The notes beneath the pieces are model-generated. The model did no database searches. It saw only the letters and a program-made list of their open reading frames with translations, and was not told the DNA's origin. This document shows, piece by piece, positions 16,785 to 24,605 of a stretch of 64,000 nucleotides of DNA. This stretch comes from an uncultured Oscillospiraceae bacterium (GTDB taxonomy: Bacteria > Bacillota > Clostridia > Oscillospirales > Ruminococcaceae). Position numbers and translations under genes: made by a program. The stretch covers positions 62,001 through 126,000 of the forward strand of contig CAKSEY010000002.1 of the NCBI GenBank assembly GCA_934448295.1. Reading direction: 5' to 3'. How positions within the stretch are numbered: the first letter of the stretch is position 1; every line of letters starts with the position of its first letter.

Positions 16785-17360
16785 ATGGATAACAATGCAG
16801 CCCGGCTGGAATTATTCCGGCAGGCAATAAATACCCAGGCGGACGCAGAAGCCGCCGAAATAGTCCGCGAAACGGACGAGAAATGCGAAGCGCTCAGCCG
16901 AGAAAAATCCGAGCGCTCCCGCAGCGCAGCCCTGGACGAAATACGCGCCGAGCAGGCGAAAACCTCCGCAAAATACCGCCGAGAGCTTTCCCGCTGCGAC
17001 TTTGAGATGAAGAAAGCGGTGCTCTCCCACAGAAACGCGCTTATTGAAGAATTCTTCGCGACGGCGCAGGAAAGGCTCGCGGAATTCACGCGCGCCCCGG
17101 AATACGCTGAGTACCTGAAAAAAGCCGCCGCAAACGCCCTGGAGACCCTTGGCTCCGATGCGGTGATAAACGCCCGCCCGCAGGACGCCGAGGCGGTAAG
17201 GGCTGTAACGAAGCTCGACGTAAAGCCGGACGGCTCCATCATTATAGGCGGCATAAGCGCCCGGAACGAAAAAAAGGGGCTTTTCGCGGACTACACCCTC
17301 GACAGCAGGCTGCGCGCTGAAAAGGCGGCGTTTGCCGACAAATCCGAGCTGCGGCTCTGA
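16785..17360 (+). CDS. V-type ATP synthase subunit E
   Basis: A 191-residue stator-stalk protein: a long charged N-terminal coiled coil (to about residue 90) followed by a small globular domain (DVKPDGSIIIGGISARNEKKG then FADYTLDSRLRAE) typical of subunit E. The start at 16785 was chosen because AAAGGAG precedes it; a TTG frame start upstream lacks a site. It would pair with the G/H-like coiled-coil protein encoded first in the operon. Confidence 0.9.
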   Translation: MDNNAARLELFRQAINTQADAEAAEIVRETDEKCEALSREKSERSRSAALDEIRAEQAKTSAKYRRELSRCDFEMKKAVLSHRNALIEEFFATAQERLAEFTRAPEYAEYLKKAAANALETLGSDAVINARPQDAEAVRAVTKLDVKPDGSIIIGGISARNEKKGLFADYTLDSRLRAEKAAFADKSELRL

Positions 17361-17375
17361 AAGGACTGAACACGC

Positions 17376-19118
17376 TTGAATACGATACACGCGATAAACG
17401 GCCCCGTAGTCAAGGTGGCTGACACCAAGGACTTCTCCATGCTGGAGATGGTGTATGTCGGAGACCGCCGCCTTATCGGCGAGGTAATAGGGGTCAGCAG
17501 CGGCTGCACCACCATTCAGGTGTATGAGAACACCTCCGGGCTGCGTATAGGCGAGCCGATAGTGCCCTCCGGGGCGCCGGTCTGCGCCGCTCTGGGTCCC
17601 GGCATAATCTCCAACATATTCGACGGAATAGAGCGCCCCCTGCGGGACATGACCAAAACCGCCGGCGCTTTCGTTGCCGAGGGCAGCGCTATCCCCTCCC
17701 TCGACGAAGAGCGGGAATTCAACGTGACCGTCTCCGCAAAGCCCGGAGACAGGCTCTCCGGCGGCGCGGTGTACTGCACCTGCCCGGAAACTCCGCTGAT
17801 AACGCATAAGTGCATGGTGCCGCCGGATATCTCCGGGGAGGTGGTCTGGGCGGCGCCGGACGGAAAGCACAGGGTAAACGACCCGATAATAAAGCTCCGG
17901 CTTGCAGACGGCGGGGAAAGAACGCTCACCATGGTGCAGCGCTGGCCCATAAAGACCCCGCGCCCCGTGTCCCGCAGGCTGCCCATCTCCCGCCCGCTTA
18001 TCACCGGGCAGAGGATAATCGACACGATAATCCCCATTGCAAAGGGCGGAGCCGCCGCTATCCCCGGTGGCTTCGGCACCGGAAAGACCATGACCCAGCA
18101 CCAGCTTGCAAAATGGTGCGACGCGGATATAATCGTCTATATCGGCTGCGGCGAGCGCGGCAACGAAATGACCCAGGTGCTGGAGGAATTCTCAGAGCTT
18201 ATCGACCCTAAATCCGGCAGGCCGCTGACCGACAGGACGGTGCTTATCGCGAACACCTCGAATATGCCGGTGGCGGCGCGGGAGGCGTCCATCTACACCG
18301 GTATCACCCTTGCGGAATACTACCGCGACATGGGCTACGACATAGCCATAATGGCGGATTCCACCTCCCGCTGGGCGGAGGCGCTCCGCGAGATATCCGG
18401 CAGACTGGAGGAAATGCCCGCAGAGGAAGGCTTCCCCGCCTACCTGCCGTCAAGGCTGTCGGAATTCTATGAGCGCGCAGGCTGCTGCGAATCCCTGAAC
18501 GGAAGCAGCGGCAGCGTCACGATAATCGGCGCGGTCTCCCCGCAGGGCTCCGACTTCTCCGAGCCGGTAACTCAGAACACCAAGCGGTTCGTGCGGTGCT
18601 TCTGGGCGCTGGATAAGTCCCTCGCCTACGCGCGGCACTACCCCGCCATCGACTGGAACAGCAGCTACAGCGAATATGTCGGCGACCTGGCGGAATATTA
18701 CAACGAAAACTGCGGCACGGACTTCCTCAAGCTGCGGCAGGAGATATCCGGCATACTCGCCGAGGAAAACAAGCTGATGGAGATAGTGAAGCTTATCGGC
18801 GCCGACGTGCTGCCGGACGACCAGAAGCTGGTGATAGAGACCGCAAGGGCTGTCCGCGTGGGATTCCTCCAGCAGAACGCCTACCACAAGGACGACACCT
18901 ATGTCCCGCTGGAAAAGCAGAAGCTGATGATGAAAGCGATAACCGAGCTGTATCATCACTCCCTCAGCGCGATAAAAAGAGGCGCGCCGTTCTCCGCGGT
19001 GATGAAACTGGGCTTCTTCGACCGCGTTTCCAAGATAAAATTCGAGATACCCAACGACAGGCTGTCCATGTTCGACGATTATTTCAGAGAGCTTGACGAA
19101 GCCTTCGCCGCACTGTGA
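17376..19118 (+). CDS. V-type ATP synthase subunit A (catalytic)
   Basis: A 580-residue catalytic subunit. Walker A reads GGFGTGKTMTQHQLAKW, preceded by the subunit A-specific non-homologous insert and followed by ADSTSRWAEALREISGRLEE and the Pro-rich AYLPSRLSEFYERAG signature. It hydrolyses or makes ATP in the A3B3 head. The start is TTG at 17376 (MNTIHAINGPVVKV), after AAGGAC; no ATG start is available nearby. Confidence 0.97.
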   Translation: MNTIHAINGPVVKVADTKDFSMLEMVYVGDRRLIGEVIGVSSGCTTIQVYENTSGLRIGEPIVPSGAPVCAALGPGIISNIFDGIERPLRDMTKTAGAFVAEGSAIPSLDEEREFNVTVSAKPGDRLSGGAVYCTCPETPLITHKCMVPPDISGEVVWAAPDGKHRVNDPIIKLRLADGGERTLTMVQRWPIKTPRPVSRRLPISRPLITGQRIIDTIIPIAKGGAAAIPGGFGTGKTMTQHQLAKWCDADIIVYIGCGERGNEMTQVLEEFSELIDPKSGRPLTDRTVLIANTSNMPVAAREASIYTGITLAEYYRDMGYDIAIMADSTSRWAEALREISGRLEEMPAEEGFPAYLPSRLSEFYERAGCCESLNGSSGSVTIIGAVSPQGSDFSEPVTQNTKRFVRCFWALDKSLAYARHYPAIDWNSSYSEYVGDLAEYYNENCGTDFLKLRQEISGILAEENKLMEIVKLIGADVLPDDQKLVIETARAVRVGFLQQNAYHKDDTYVPLEKQKLMMKAITELYHHSLSAIKRGAPFSAVMKLGFFDRVSKIKFEIPNDRLSMFDDYFRELDEAFAAL

Positions 19119-19126
19119 GGTACGCC

Positions 19127-20539
19127 ATGGATAATAACACAAGTATTCAATACCTCGGGCTGAGCGACATAAACGGTCCGCTCATAGCCCTGGAGGACGT
19201 CAGCGGAGTCTCCTATGACGAGATAGCGACTATCCGCCTTGACGACGGCACCGAGCGCACCGGGCGCGTCGTCCAGATGGAGGGCGACAAGGTGATACTC
19301 CAGGTTTTTGAGGGCACCAACGGTATCTCGCTTAAAAACACACGCACGGTGTTCTCCGGCAGACCGCTTGAAATGCCGCTTGCGCCCGAGATACTCGGAC
19401 GAGTGTTCAGCGGCGCGGGAAAGCCGGTGGACGGCCTGGGACCCGTGTTCCCGGAAAAGACGGCGGACGTTAACGGTCAGGCGCTGAACCCCGTTGCGCG
19501 GCAGTACCCCAGGAACTATATCCACACCGGGATCTCCTCGATAGACGCACTGATGACCCTTATACGCGGGCAGAAGCTGCCGATATTCTCCGGCTCCGGT
19601 CTTTCCCACAACAAGCTTGCCGTGCAGATAGTAAAGCAGGCGAAGATCGCGGACGAAAGCGGTCAGGGCTTCGCCGTGGTGTTTGCGGCGATGGGCGTGC
19701 AGAACGACGTCGCCGACTACTTCCGCAGGAGCTTTGAGGAAAACGGCGCGATAGAGCGCGTCGCCATGTTCCTGAACCTCTCCAGCGACCCGATAATAGA
19801 GCGCCTGCTCACCCCGCTGTGCGCGCTGACGGCGGCAGAATACCTCGCCTATGAGAAGAATATGCATATCCTGGTCATCATGACGGATATGACCGCCTAC
19901 GCCGAGGCGCTGCGCGAATTCTCCTCCTCCAAGGGCGAAATTCCCGGCAGAAAGGGCTACCCCGGATATCTGTACTCGAACCTCGCCTCGCTGTATGAGC
20001 GCGCGGGCGTAATAGAGGGCAGCACCGGCTCAGTTACCCAGATACCGATACTCACCATGCCCAACGACGATATCACCCACCCTATCCCCGACCTTACAGC
20101 GTATATCACCGAGGGTCAGATAGTATTCGACCGCGAGCTTGAGCAGAAGGGGATCTACCCGGCACTCTCCGTGCTGCTTTCACTGTCTCGTCTGATGAAG
20201 GACGGTATCGGCGAGGGCTGCACAAGGTCTGACCACTCCGCCGTGGCAAACCAGCTCTTCGCGGCGTATGCAAGGGTGCAGGACGCACGCTCCCTTGCCT
20301 CTGTTATCGGCGAGGACGAGCTTTCCGACTCCGACCGCGCCTACATGAATTTCGGCAGGCTGTTTGAGGAGAACTTCCTGAACCAAGGCTTTGACGAGAA
20401 CCGCTCCATGGACGAGACCCTCGACCTCGGCTGGGATCTGCTGTGCGCGCTCCCGAAGTCAGAGCTGGACAGAATAGACGACAAGCTGCTTGAACAGGAA
20501 TACGACCCCGCAAGGGCGGCGCGTTTCTCCGCCGAATAA
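19127..20539 (+). CDS. V-type ATP synthase subunit B (regulatory)
   Basis: A 470-residue non-catalytic head subunit. The region equivalent to Walker A is degenerate (IFSGSGLSHNKLA), as expected for subunit B, and MTDMTAYAEALREFSSSKGEIPGRKGYPGY is conserved over positions about 255-285. The start at 19127 has GAGG six bases upstream; an in-frame GTG at 19115 overlaps the end of subunit A. It assembles with subunit A in an alternating hexamer. Confidence 0.96.
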   Translation: MDNNTSIQYLGLSDINGPLIALEDVSGVSYDEIATIRLDDGTERTGRVVQMEGDKVILQVFEGTNGISLKNTRTVFSGRPLEMPLAPEILGRVFSGAGKPVDGLGPVFPEKTADVNGQALNPVARQYPRNYIHTGISSIDALMTLIRGQKLPIFSGSGLSHNKLAVQIVKQAKIADESGQGFAVVFAAMGVQNDVADYFRRSFEENGAIERVAMFLNLSSDPIIERLLTPLCALTAAEYLAYEKNMHILVIMTDMTAYAEALREFSSSKGEIPGRKGYPGYLYSNLASLYERAGVIEGSTGSVTQIPILTMPNDDITHPIPDLTAYITEGQIVFDRELEQKGIYPALSVLLSLSRLMKDGIGEGCTRSDHSAVANQLFAAYARVQDARSLASVIGEDELSDSDRAYMNFGRLFEENFLNQGFDENRSMDETLDLGWDLLCALPKSELDRIDDKLLEQEYDPARAARFSAE

Positions 20540-20556
20540 GCCCGGAGGTGAGATGA

Positions 20557-21180
20557 TTGGCTGAACAGATATTCCCCACCAAGGGCAACCTGATAAAAAT
20601 GAAGCGCTCGCTGAAGCAGGCGCAGCTCGGCTACGAGCTGATGGACAGAAAGCGCAATATCCTCATACGGGAGATGGTCAGCCTCACCGACGAGGCAAAG
20701 GAGCTGCGCAGTTCCATAGACGAGACCTACAAGACCGCCTACAAGGCGCTCCAGCGGGCGAATATCTCAATGGGCGTGGTAAGCGAGGAGGCCTCCGCGA
20801 TACCCGTGGACGACTCCATTGAAATGAGCGTGCGCAGCGTTATGGGGGTGGAGCTTCCGAAGCTCTCCGCCAAGGAGATGGATATGCGCGATATCCCATA
20901 CAGCATGGAGCGCACGAATTCCAGCTTTGACAACGCGTACCTCTGCTTCAACAGGGTAAAGGCGATAACCGTCCGCCTGGCGGAGATAGAGAACAGCATT
21001 TACCGCCTTGCCGTGTCGATAAAGCGCACGCAGAAGCGCGCGAACGCCCTCAAAAACATCATGATACCGAGATTCCGGGAGAATGTGCGGTATATCTCCA
21101 ATGCCCTGGAGGAAAAGGAGCGCGAGGAGTTCTCACGGCAGAAGGTCATCAAAAAGGCTAAGATGAAGAAAAACGCATAA
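20557..21180 (+). CDS. V-type ATP synthase subunit D
   Basis: A 207-residue, almost wholly helical protein of the subunit D family, the central rotor shaft. Family marks are FPTKGNLIKMKRSLKQAQLGYELMDRKRNIL at the N-terminus and QKRANALKNIMIPRF near the C-terminus. The start is TTG at 20557 with GGAGG 8 bases upstream. Last gene of the operon; a hairpin follows at once. Confidence 0.95.
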   Translation: MAEQIFPTKGNLIKMKRSLKQAQLGYELMDRKRNILIREMVSLTDEAKELRSSIDETYKTAYKALQRANISMGVVSEEASAIPVDDSIEMSVRSVMGVELPKLSAKEMDMRDIPYSMERTNSSFDNAYLCFNRVKAITVRLAEIENSIYRLAVSIKRTQKRANALKNIMIPRFRENVRYISNALEEKEREEFSRQKVIKKAKMKKNA

Positions 21181-21187
21181 ACAAAAC

Positions 21188-21208
21188 AGCCCGGTTTATC
21201 ACCGGGCA
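21188..21208. repeat. Left 21-bp direct repeat (disrupted terminator hairpin)
   Basis: GCCCGGT-TTATC-ACCGGGC, the hairpin expected just after the V-ATPase operon, but without a T-tract. An identical 21-bp copy is at 21432-21452 with the T-tract attached. The two copies exactly bracket a 223-bp element with terminal inverted repeats. Confidence 0.8.
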
Positions 21209-21431
21209 CAGGCTGTCGAAAAAGTATTAACGACATTAAAGTTTTAAAGAAACTGTGGGGGAAAACTCTTGTTTTCCCCCACACCCCTTTAGCGCTTGGG
21301 GGTGCGTAAAACCGCACTCTGTGCGGAGTGGCGGGGGCTTTGCCCACACACCCCCACTACCTTTTGCACGGCAAAAGGTAGCGAAAAACGATAGCGCTAC
21401 GCGCAAATTTTATAGGTTTATCGACAGTCTG
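21209..21431. mobile_element. MITE-like non-coding element inserted in the V-ATPase terminator
   Basis: 223 bp without a coding frame. The ends are imperfect inverted repeats: CAGGCTGTCGAAAAA on the left and, reversed, CAGACTGTCGATAAA on the right (13 of 15 match). The element is bracketed by a perfect 21-bp direct repeat, as a target duplication would be. Inside are two perfect 11-bp-arm hairpins (21255-21282 and 21357-21381) plus G/C-rich imperfect pairing between them. No transposase is encoded in the window, so if mobile it would be moved in trans. Confidence 0.65.
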
Positions 21432-21460
21432 AGCCCGGTTTATCACCGGGCATTTTTTTG
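21432..21460 (+). terminator. Terminator of the V-ATPase operon
   Basis: GCCCGGT-TTATC-ACCGGGC followed by ATTTTTTTG. This copy keeps the T-tract; see the repeat entry for its duplicate at 21188. Confidence 0.8.
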
Positions 21461-21473
21461 CACACCATGGAGT

Positions 21474-21914
21474 TCACACCGCTCCCAGAAACATAAGCGA
21501 AAGCCGCGCAAATCCAGCGGCTGCTGCGGCGCTCAGCGGAAGCCCCGCCAGGACCGTGGTCAGCGCGTTCGCGTCGAATACTCTGCCGCCTCTAGTCAGC
21601 CGGAGCCGCACAGGCTTGCCCGGCTTGTATATTCTGTCCCGGAGAATGAACTCCGCCGGGAACAGGTTCGGGTATTCCGCGCCGTCTATAAGGTATGCCG
21701 CCGATTCAAACCGCTTACCCCGGCGGAATCCGCAGAACGAGCCGGTTTTGCCGCTCCCGCGGAGGATCATGGCAAGGCACACCGCGAAGAATCCCGCCGT
21801 AAATGCCGCCGCCAGAGCCACCAGAATTATCAGCCCCAGCAGGATATACCAGATATCCACGCCCGCAAGCGCCAGCAGGAACACCACGACCACTGCGCCC
21901 AGAATGAATTCCAT
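21474..21914 (-). CDS. Membrane protein of unknown function
   Basis: A 146-residue protein starting MEFILGAVVVVFLLALAGVD. Two adjacent N-terminal transmembrane segments (about 1-20 and 23-50) are followed by a soluble part of short strands with FESAAYLIDGAEYPNLFPAE and a hydrophobic C-terminus. The layout resembles DUF3592-type small membrane proteins, but I cannot assign it. GGAGG precedes the ATG. It is the last minus-strand gene after the acyl biosynthesis cluster, 49 bp past the flavodoxin-like gene, and may be co-transcribed. Confidence 0.75.
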   Translation of the reverse strand: MEFILGAVVVVFLLALAGVDIWYILLGLIILVALAAAFTAGFFAVCLAMILRGSGKTGSFCGFRRGKRFESAAYLIDGAEYPNLFPAEFILRDRIYKPGKPVRLRLTRGGRVFDANALTTVLAGLPLSAAAAAGFARLSLMFLGAV

Positions 21915-21963
21915 AGCTTCCTCCGCGTCAAAAAGGGACAGACATCAGCCTGCCCCTTTAATT

Positions 21964-22671
21964 TTACTTGTTCATTTCCCAGTGGGCAAGCGTGATGGTC
22001 TCGAAGCCCTTTGGTGAAAGGATAGGTCTTGCGATACGCTTCTTTGTCTCCTCTGAGAGAGCGCGGTTCTGCGCGAATTCTGCGCCCGCCTTCTTTATGT
22101 CGGCAAGGTAGCCCTCGCGCTGGCGCTTTGCCTTTTCTGCAATGAAAAGCTCGCCCTCGGGACATAGGATAGCCGTGTAGTGGCCGTCCCCCGCGATGAG
22201 ATCAAGCTGCTTCAGCAGAGCGGGGTACATGGGGTTTGCGTCCACATAGCCGCAGGTGGTTATCACCACAAGGCGCTTTTCGTGCATGGATTCGTCACGC
22301 AGCTCATGGAAGCTTGCGTTCTTGTCCTCCACGAGATTTCCCATATACGGCAGCATGAAGGGCAGGCAGCGATCCGTCATTGCCTTCATCTGCGAGGGCA
22401 TTCCGAAGAAATACAGCGGGAAGCTCTCTATAACGATATCCGCAGCCTTTATCTTTTCATAGATGGACTGCATATCGTCCCTGATAACGCACTGCCCCGG
22501 GGTCTTGCTCCAGCATGAGAAGCAGCCGCAGCAGGGCTTGATGTTCATCTTGTAGATGTCCACCTGCTCGACCTCGGTGTCCTCCGGAAAGCCGGAAAGA
22601 AACGACTTCGTTATATTCAGCGTATTGCTCCGCCCTGCCTTGGGGCTTCCGTTCAATACTAATACTCTCAT
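21964..22671 (-). CDS. Flavodoxin-like NAD(P)H-dependent FMN oxidoreductase
   Basis: A 235-residue flavodoxin-fold protein. The FMN phosphate loop is LNGSPKAGRSNT at the N-terminus; CCGCFSCW near residue 48 and the substrate loop PLYFFGMPSQMKAMTDRC follow the NADPH-dependent FMN reductase/iron-sulfur flavoprotein pattern. The clustered cysteines could hold a metal or be redox-active. It lies 9 bp after the phosphopantetheinyl transferase gene, so it is probably in the same operon and could supply a reduction step for the acyl product. That role is inference. Confidence 0.85.
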   Translation of the reverse strand: MRVLVLNGSPKAGRSNTLNITKSFLSGFPEDTEVEQVDIYKMNIKPCCGCFSCWSKTPGQCVIRDDMQSIYEKIKAADIVIESFPLYFFGMPSQMKAMTDRCLPFMLPYMGNLVEDKNASFHELRDESMHEKRLVVITTCGYVDANPMYPALLKQLDLIAGDGHYTAILCPEGELFIAEKAKRQREGYLADIKKAGAEFAQNRALSEETKKRIARPILSPKGFETITLAHWEMNK

Positions 22672-22680
22672 TTGTTCTCC

Positions 22681-23301
22681 TTATTCTCCCTGCTCAGGCA
22701 GGCTTATGCTGTAATAATACCGCTTTCCGCAGCTTGCGACGATACCGCCCGTGAAGCGCCCCGGCGCAGGAACATCATCATGCCCGCAGCGCTTGTAGTA
22801 GCTTTCCCGCTTAGTCCACGCCCGGAAGAAATCGTCCGCGCGGGTGCTGCTCCGCAGGAATGCGTTCAGCTCGCTCTGGCTCATGAATGTGCGCGCCAGC
22901 TCCTCCATGCGCTCCCGGCTGTAGTTCCGCGCAAACTGGATATCCGCGCCAACGGAAGCGTCCGCGCCTATCGCAATGCAGCACAGCGCCGCTCCTTCGG
23001 AGTGGGAAACGCTGAAATCAAGGTCGTTGCGGTTTATCACGCAGGGTCTGCCGTCGGCGTTCCGTGAGATGGCAAGGCTCATGCGGTCTATGCCGTGCTT
23101 TTTAAGCAGGTTGTCCAGCAGGATAAGCGCGCAGGCGCTCTCGGTGAACGCAGTGCTGTTCCTGCCGCGCTTTCCGGTGATGTAGTCGAAATACTCCCCG
23201 CACATCGGCGAGTATTCGCCCCGTAGAGCCTCGATATGCTTTATAAGCTCGCTTCCGCCCGAGACTATACAGGCGGAGAAATCATACGTCAGCTCAGCCA
23301 T
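22681..23301 (-). CDS. 4'-phosphopantetheinyl transferase, Sfp-type
   Basis: A 206-residue transferase that would load phosphopantetheine from CoA onto a carrier-protein serine. Motifs in order are GRPCV, FSVSHSEG, VGADIQ (the Mg-binding Asp is kept; the usual second acidic residue is Gln) and FFRAWTKRESYYK, where the canonical WxxKE lysine is Arg. It overlaps the fabZ-like gene by 8 bp, so it belongs to the acyl cluster and most likely activates the ACP encoded at 26946. A second, housekeeping AcpS would be expected elsewhere in the genome. Confidence 0.9.
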   Translation of the reverse strand: MAELTYDFSACIVSGGSELIKHIEALRGEYSPMCGEYFDYITGKRGRNSTAFTESACALILLDNLLKKHGIDRMSLAISRNADGRPCVINRNDLDFSVSHSEGAALCCIAIGADASVGADIQFARNYSRERMEELARTFMSQSELNAFLRSSTRADDFFRAWTKRESYYKRCGHDDVPAPGRFTGGIVASCGKRYYYSISLPEQGE

Positions 23302-23743
23302 AAACAGCGCTCTTATCTATCGCCGTGAACAGCATGCTGCCCTTCGCCTTGACCACGCCGTCGCAGGATATCACAGCCGAAAATTCCGCCGCTGCCGCAG
23401 ATATCATCTCAGCCTTTACGGTGATCTCCAGCCTGTCGCCCGGGATGACCGGCTTCAGGAACTTGAAATCCTTGACCTTAAGCAGCACATACAGCTTGTC
23501 GTCTCCAGGCATAACTCTGCCGGGAGATATGACCAGGCTGCAAAGCTGCGCGGCACTCTCGATCAGCAGAACGCCAGGCATTATCGGTGCGTCCGGGAAG
23601 TGACCCATAAAAAACGGCTCGTTCACGGAAACACATCTTATTCCCGTTGCGTATTCGTTCGGCACAAGCTCCGTTACCCGCTCTATCATCTGGAACGGCG
23701 GGCGCTGCTTTATGCGCGCGTTGATTTCCATAAGATTCATCAT
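23294..23743 (-). CDS. FabZ-like 3-hydroxyacyl-ACP dehydratase
   Basis: A 149-residue hotdog-fold dehydratase. The catalytic motif GHFPDAPIMPGVLLIESAAQ has His48 and Glu62 in the FabZ arrangement, preceded by the family start INARIKQRPPFQMIERV. It would remove water from 3-hydroxyacyl-ACP to give the trans-2-enoyl chain. The ATG overlaps the stop of fabG as ATGA, and the PPTase gene overlaps its 3' end. No enoyl reductase is seen in the cluster, so double bonds might be retained. Confidence 0.94.
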   Translation of the reverse strand: MMNLMEINARIKQRPPFQMIERVTELVPNEYATGIRCVSVNEPFFMGHFPDAPIMPGVLLIESAAQLCSLVISPGRVMPGDDKLYVLLKVKDFKFLKPVIPGDRLEITVKAEMISAAAAEFSAVISCDGVVKAKGSMLFTAIDKSAVYG

Positions 23744-24474
23744 AAACTAAGACCTCCGTCAAGCACAATGACCTGTCCGGTCACATAAGCGAATGCGTCG
23801 GAGCAGAGCTGCGCAACTACGTCAGCGACCTCGGAAGCCTTACCCAGCCTGTGCATGGGGATAGCTTTCAGGTACTCCTCCTTCTTGTCCTCCGGGATAG
23901 CGTCCAGCATTTCGGTCTCGATGAAACCGGGAGCCACCGCATTCACGCGGATACCGCGCGGAGCCAGCTCCTTTGCCAGCGTAGCCGTCATGGAGTTCAC
24001 CGCGCCCTTGGTCGCGCTGTAAACGCCCTGTCCCTCCACCGCAAGCACCGAGCTCACGGAGGAAACGTTGACGATAACGCCCTGCTTCTTGCTCATCATT
24101 TTGAGCGCCGCCTGCTGCGCGCAGTGGAAATAACCCTTGATGTTGATGTCAAGGCTTCTCGTCAGGGAATCCTCGTTTATCATCAGCAGATAAGCGTCGT
24201 CCACAACGCCTGCGTTGTTAACAAGCACGTCCAGCCTGCCGAACGCCTTGTGAGCCTCGCGGAACATATTCTGGACTTCCTTGAGGTCGGCGGTGTTCGC
24301 CTTTATTGCGACAGCCTTCCGCCCGAGAGCCTCTATCGCGGAAACGACCTCCTGCGCCTTTGCCTCGTTTGAGTTATAGTTCACCACTATATCGTAGCCG
24401 CATTCCGCAAGTCTCAGCGCGCAAGCCTTGCCTATCCCCCGGGATGCGCCCGTAACCAGTGCAACCTTCTCCAT
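23740..24474 (-). CDS. FabG-like 3-oxoacyl-ACP reductase
   Basis: A 244-residue short-chain dehydrogenase. NADP-binding TGASRGIGKACAL is at the N-terminus, NNAGVV about residue 88, and the catalytic set includes Ser in VSSVSS and YSATKGAV (Tyr and Lys). The C-terminal VAPGFIETEM is typical of FabG. It would reduce the 3-keto group after condensation. A strong AGGAGG precedes the ATG. It lies 131 bp downstream of the ketosynthase fusion gene and overlaps fabZ. Confidence 0.95.
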   Translation of the reverse strand: MEKVALVTGASRGIGKACALRLAECGYDIVVNYNSNEAKAQEVVSAIEALGRKAVAIKANTADLKEVQNMFREAHKAFGRLDVLVNNAGVVDDAYLLMINEDSLTRSLDINIKGYFHCAQQAALKMMSKKQGVIVNVSSVSSVLAVEGQGVYSATKGAVNSMTATLAKELAPRGIRVNAVAPGFIETEMLDAIPEDKKEEYLKAIPMHRLGKASEVADVVAQLCSDAFAYVTGQVIVLDGGLSL

Positions 24475-24545
24475 TTATCCTCCTAAAACGATTCGGAATC
24501 CGGGCGACGGAATCCTGCGCCTGCGTTTCACGGGTGAATTTTTTG

Positions 24546-24601
24546 GCAACACCGCGAAGCAGCACCATAATTCCGCATTCCGAATCCCGAATTCCGAATT
24601 G
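24546..24601 (-). repeat. Dispersed intergenic repeat, copy 2 (diverged, reversed)
   Basis: Read on the minus strand this is AATTCGGAATTCGGGATTCG followed by GGTGCTGCTTCGCGGTG, the same order of modules as at 688-742 and 32802-32857. It begins 5 bp after the stop of the ketosynthase fusion gene, inside the operon. Confidence 0.65.
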
Positions 24602-24605
24602 AAAC

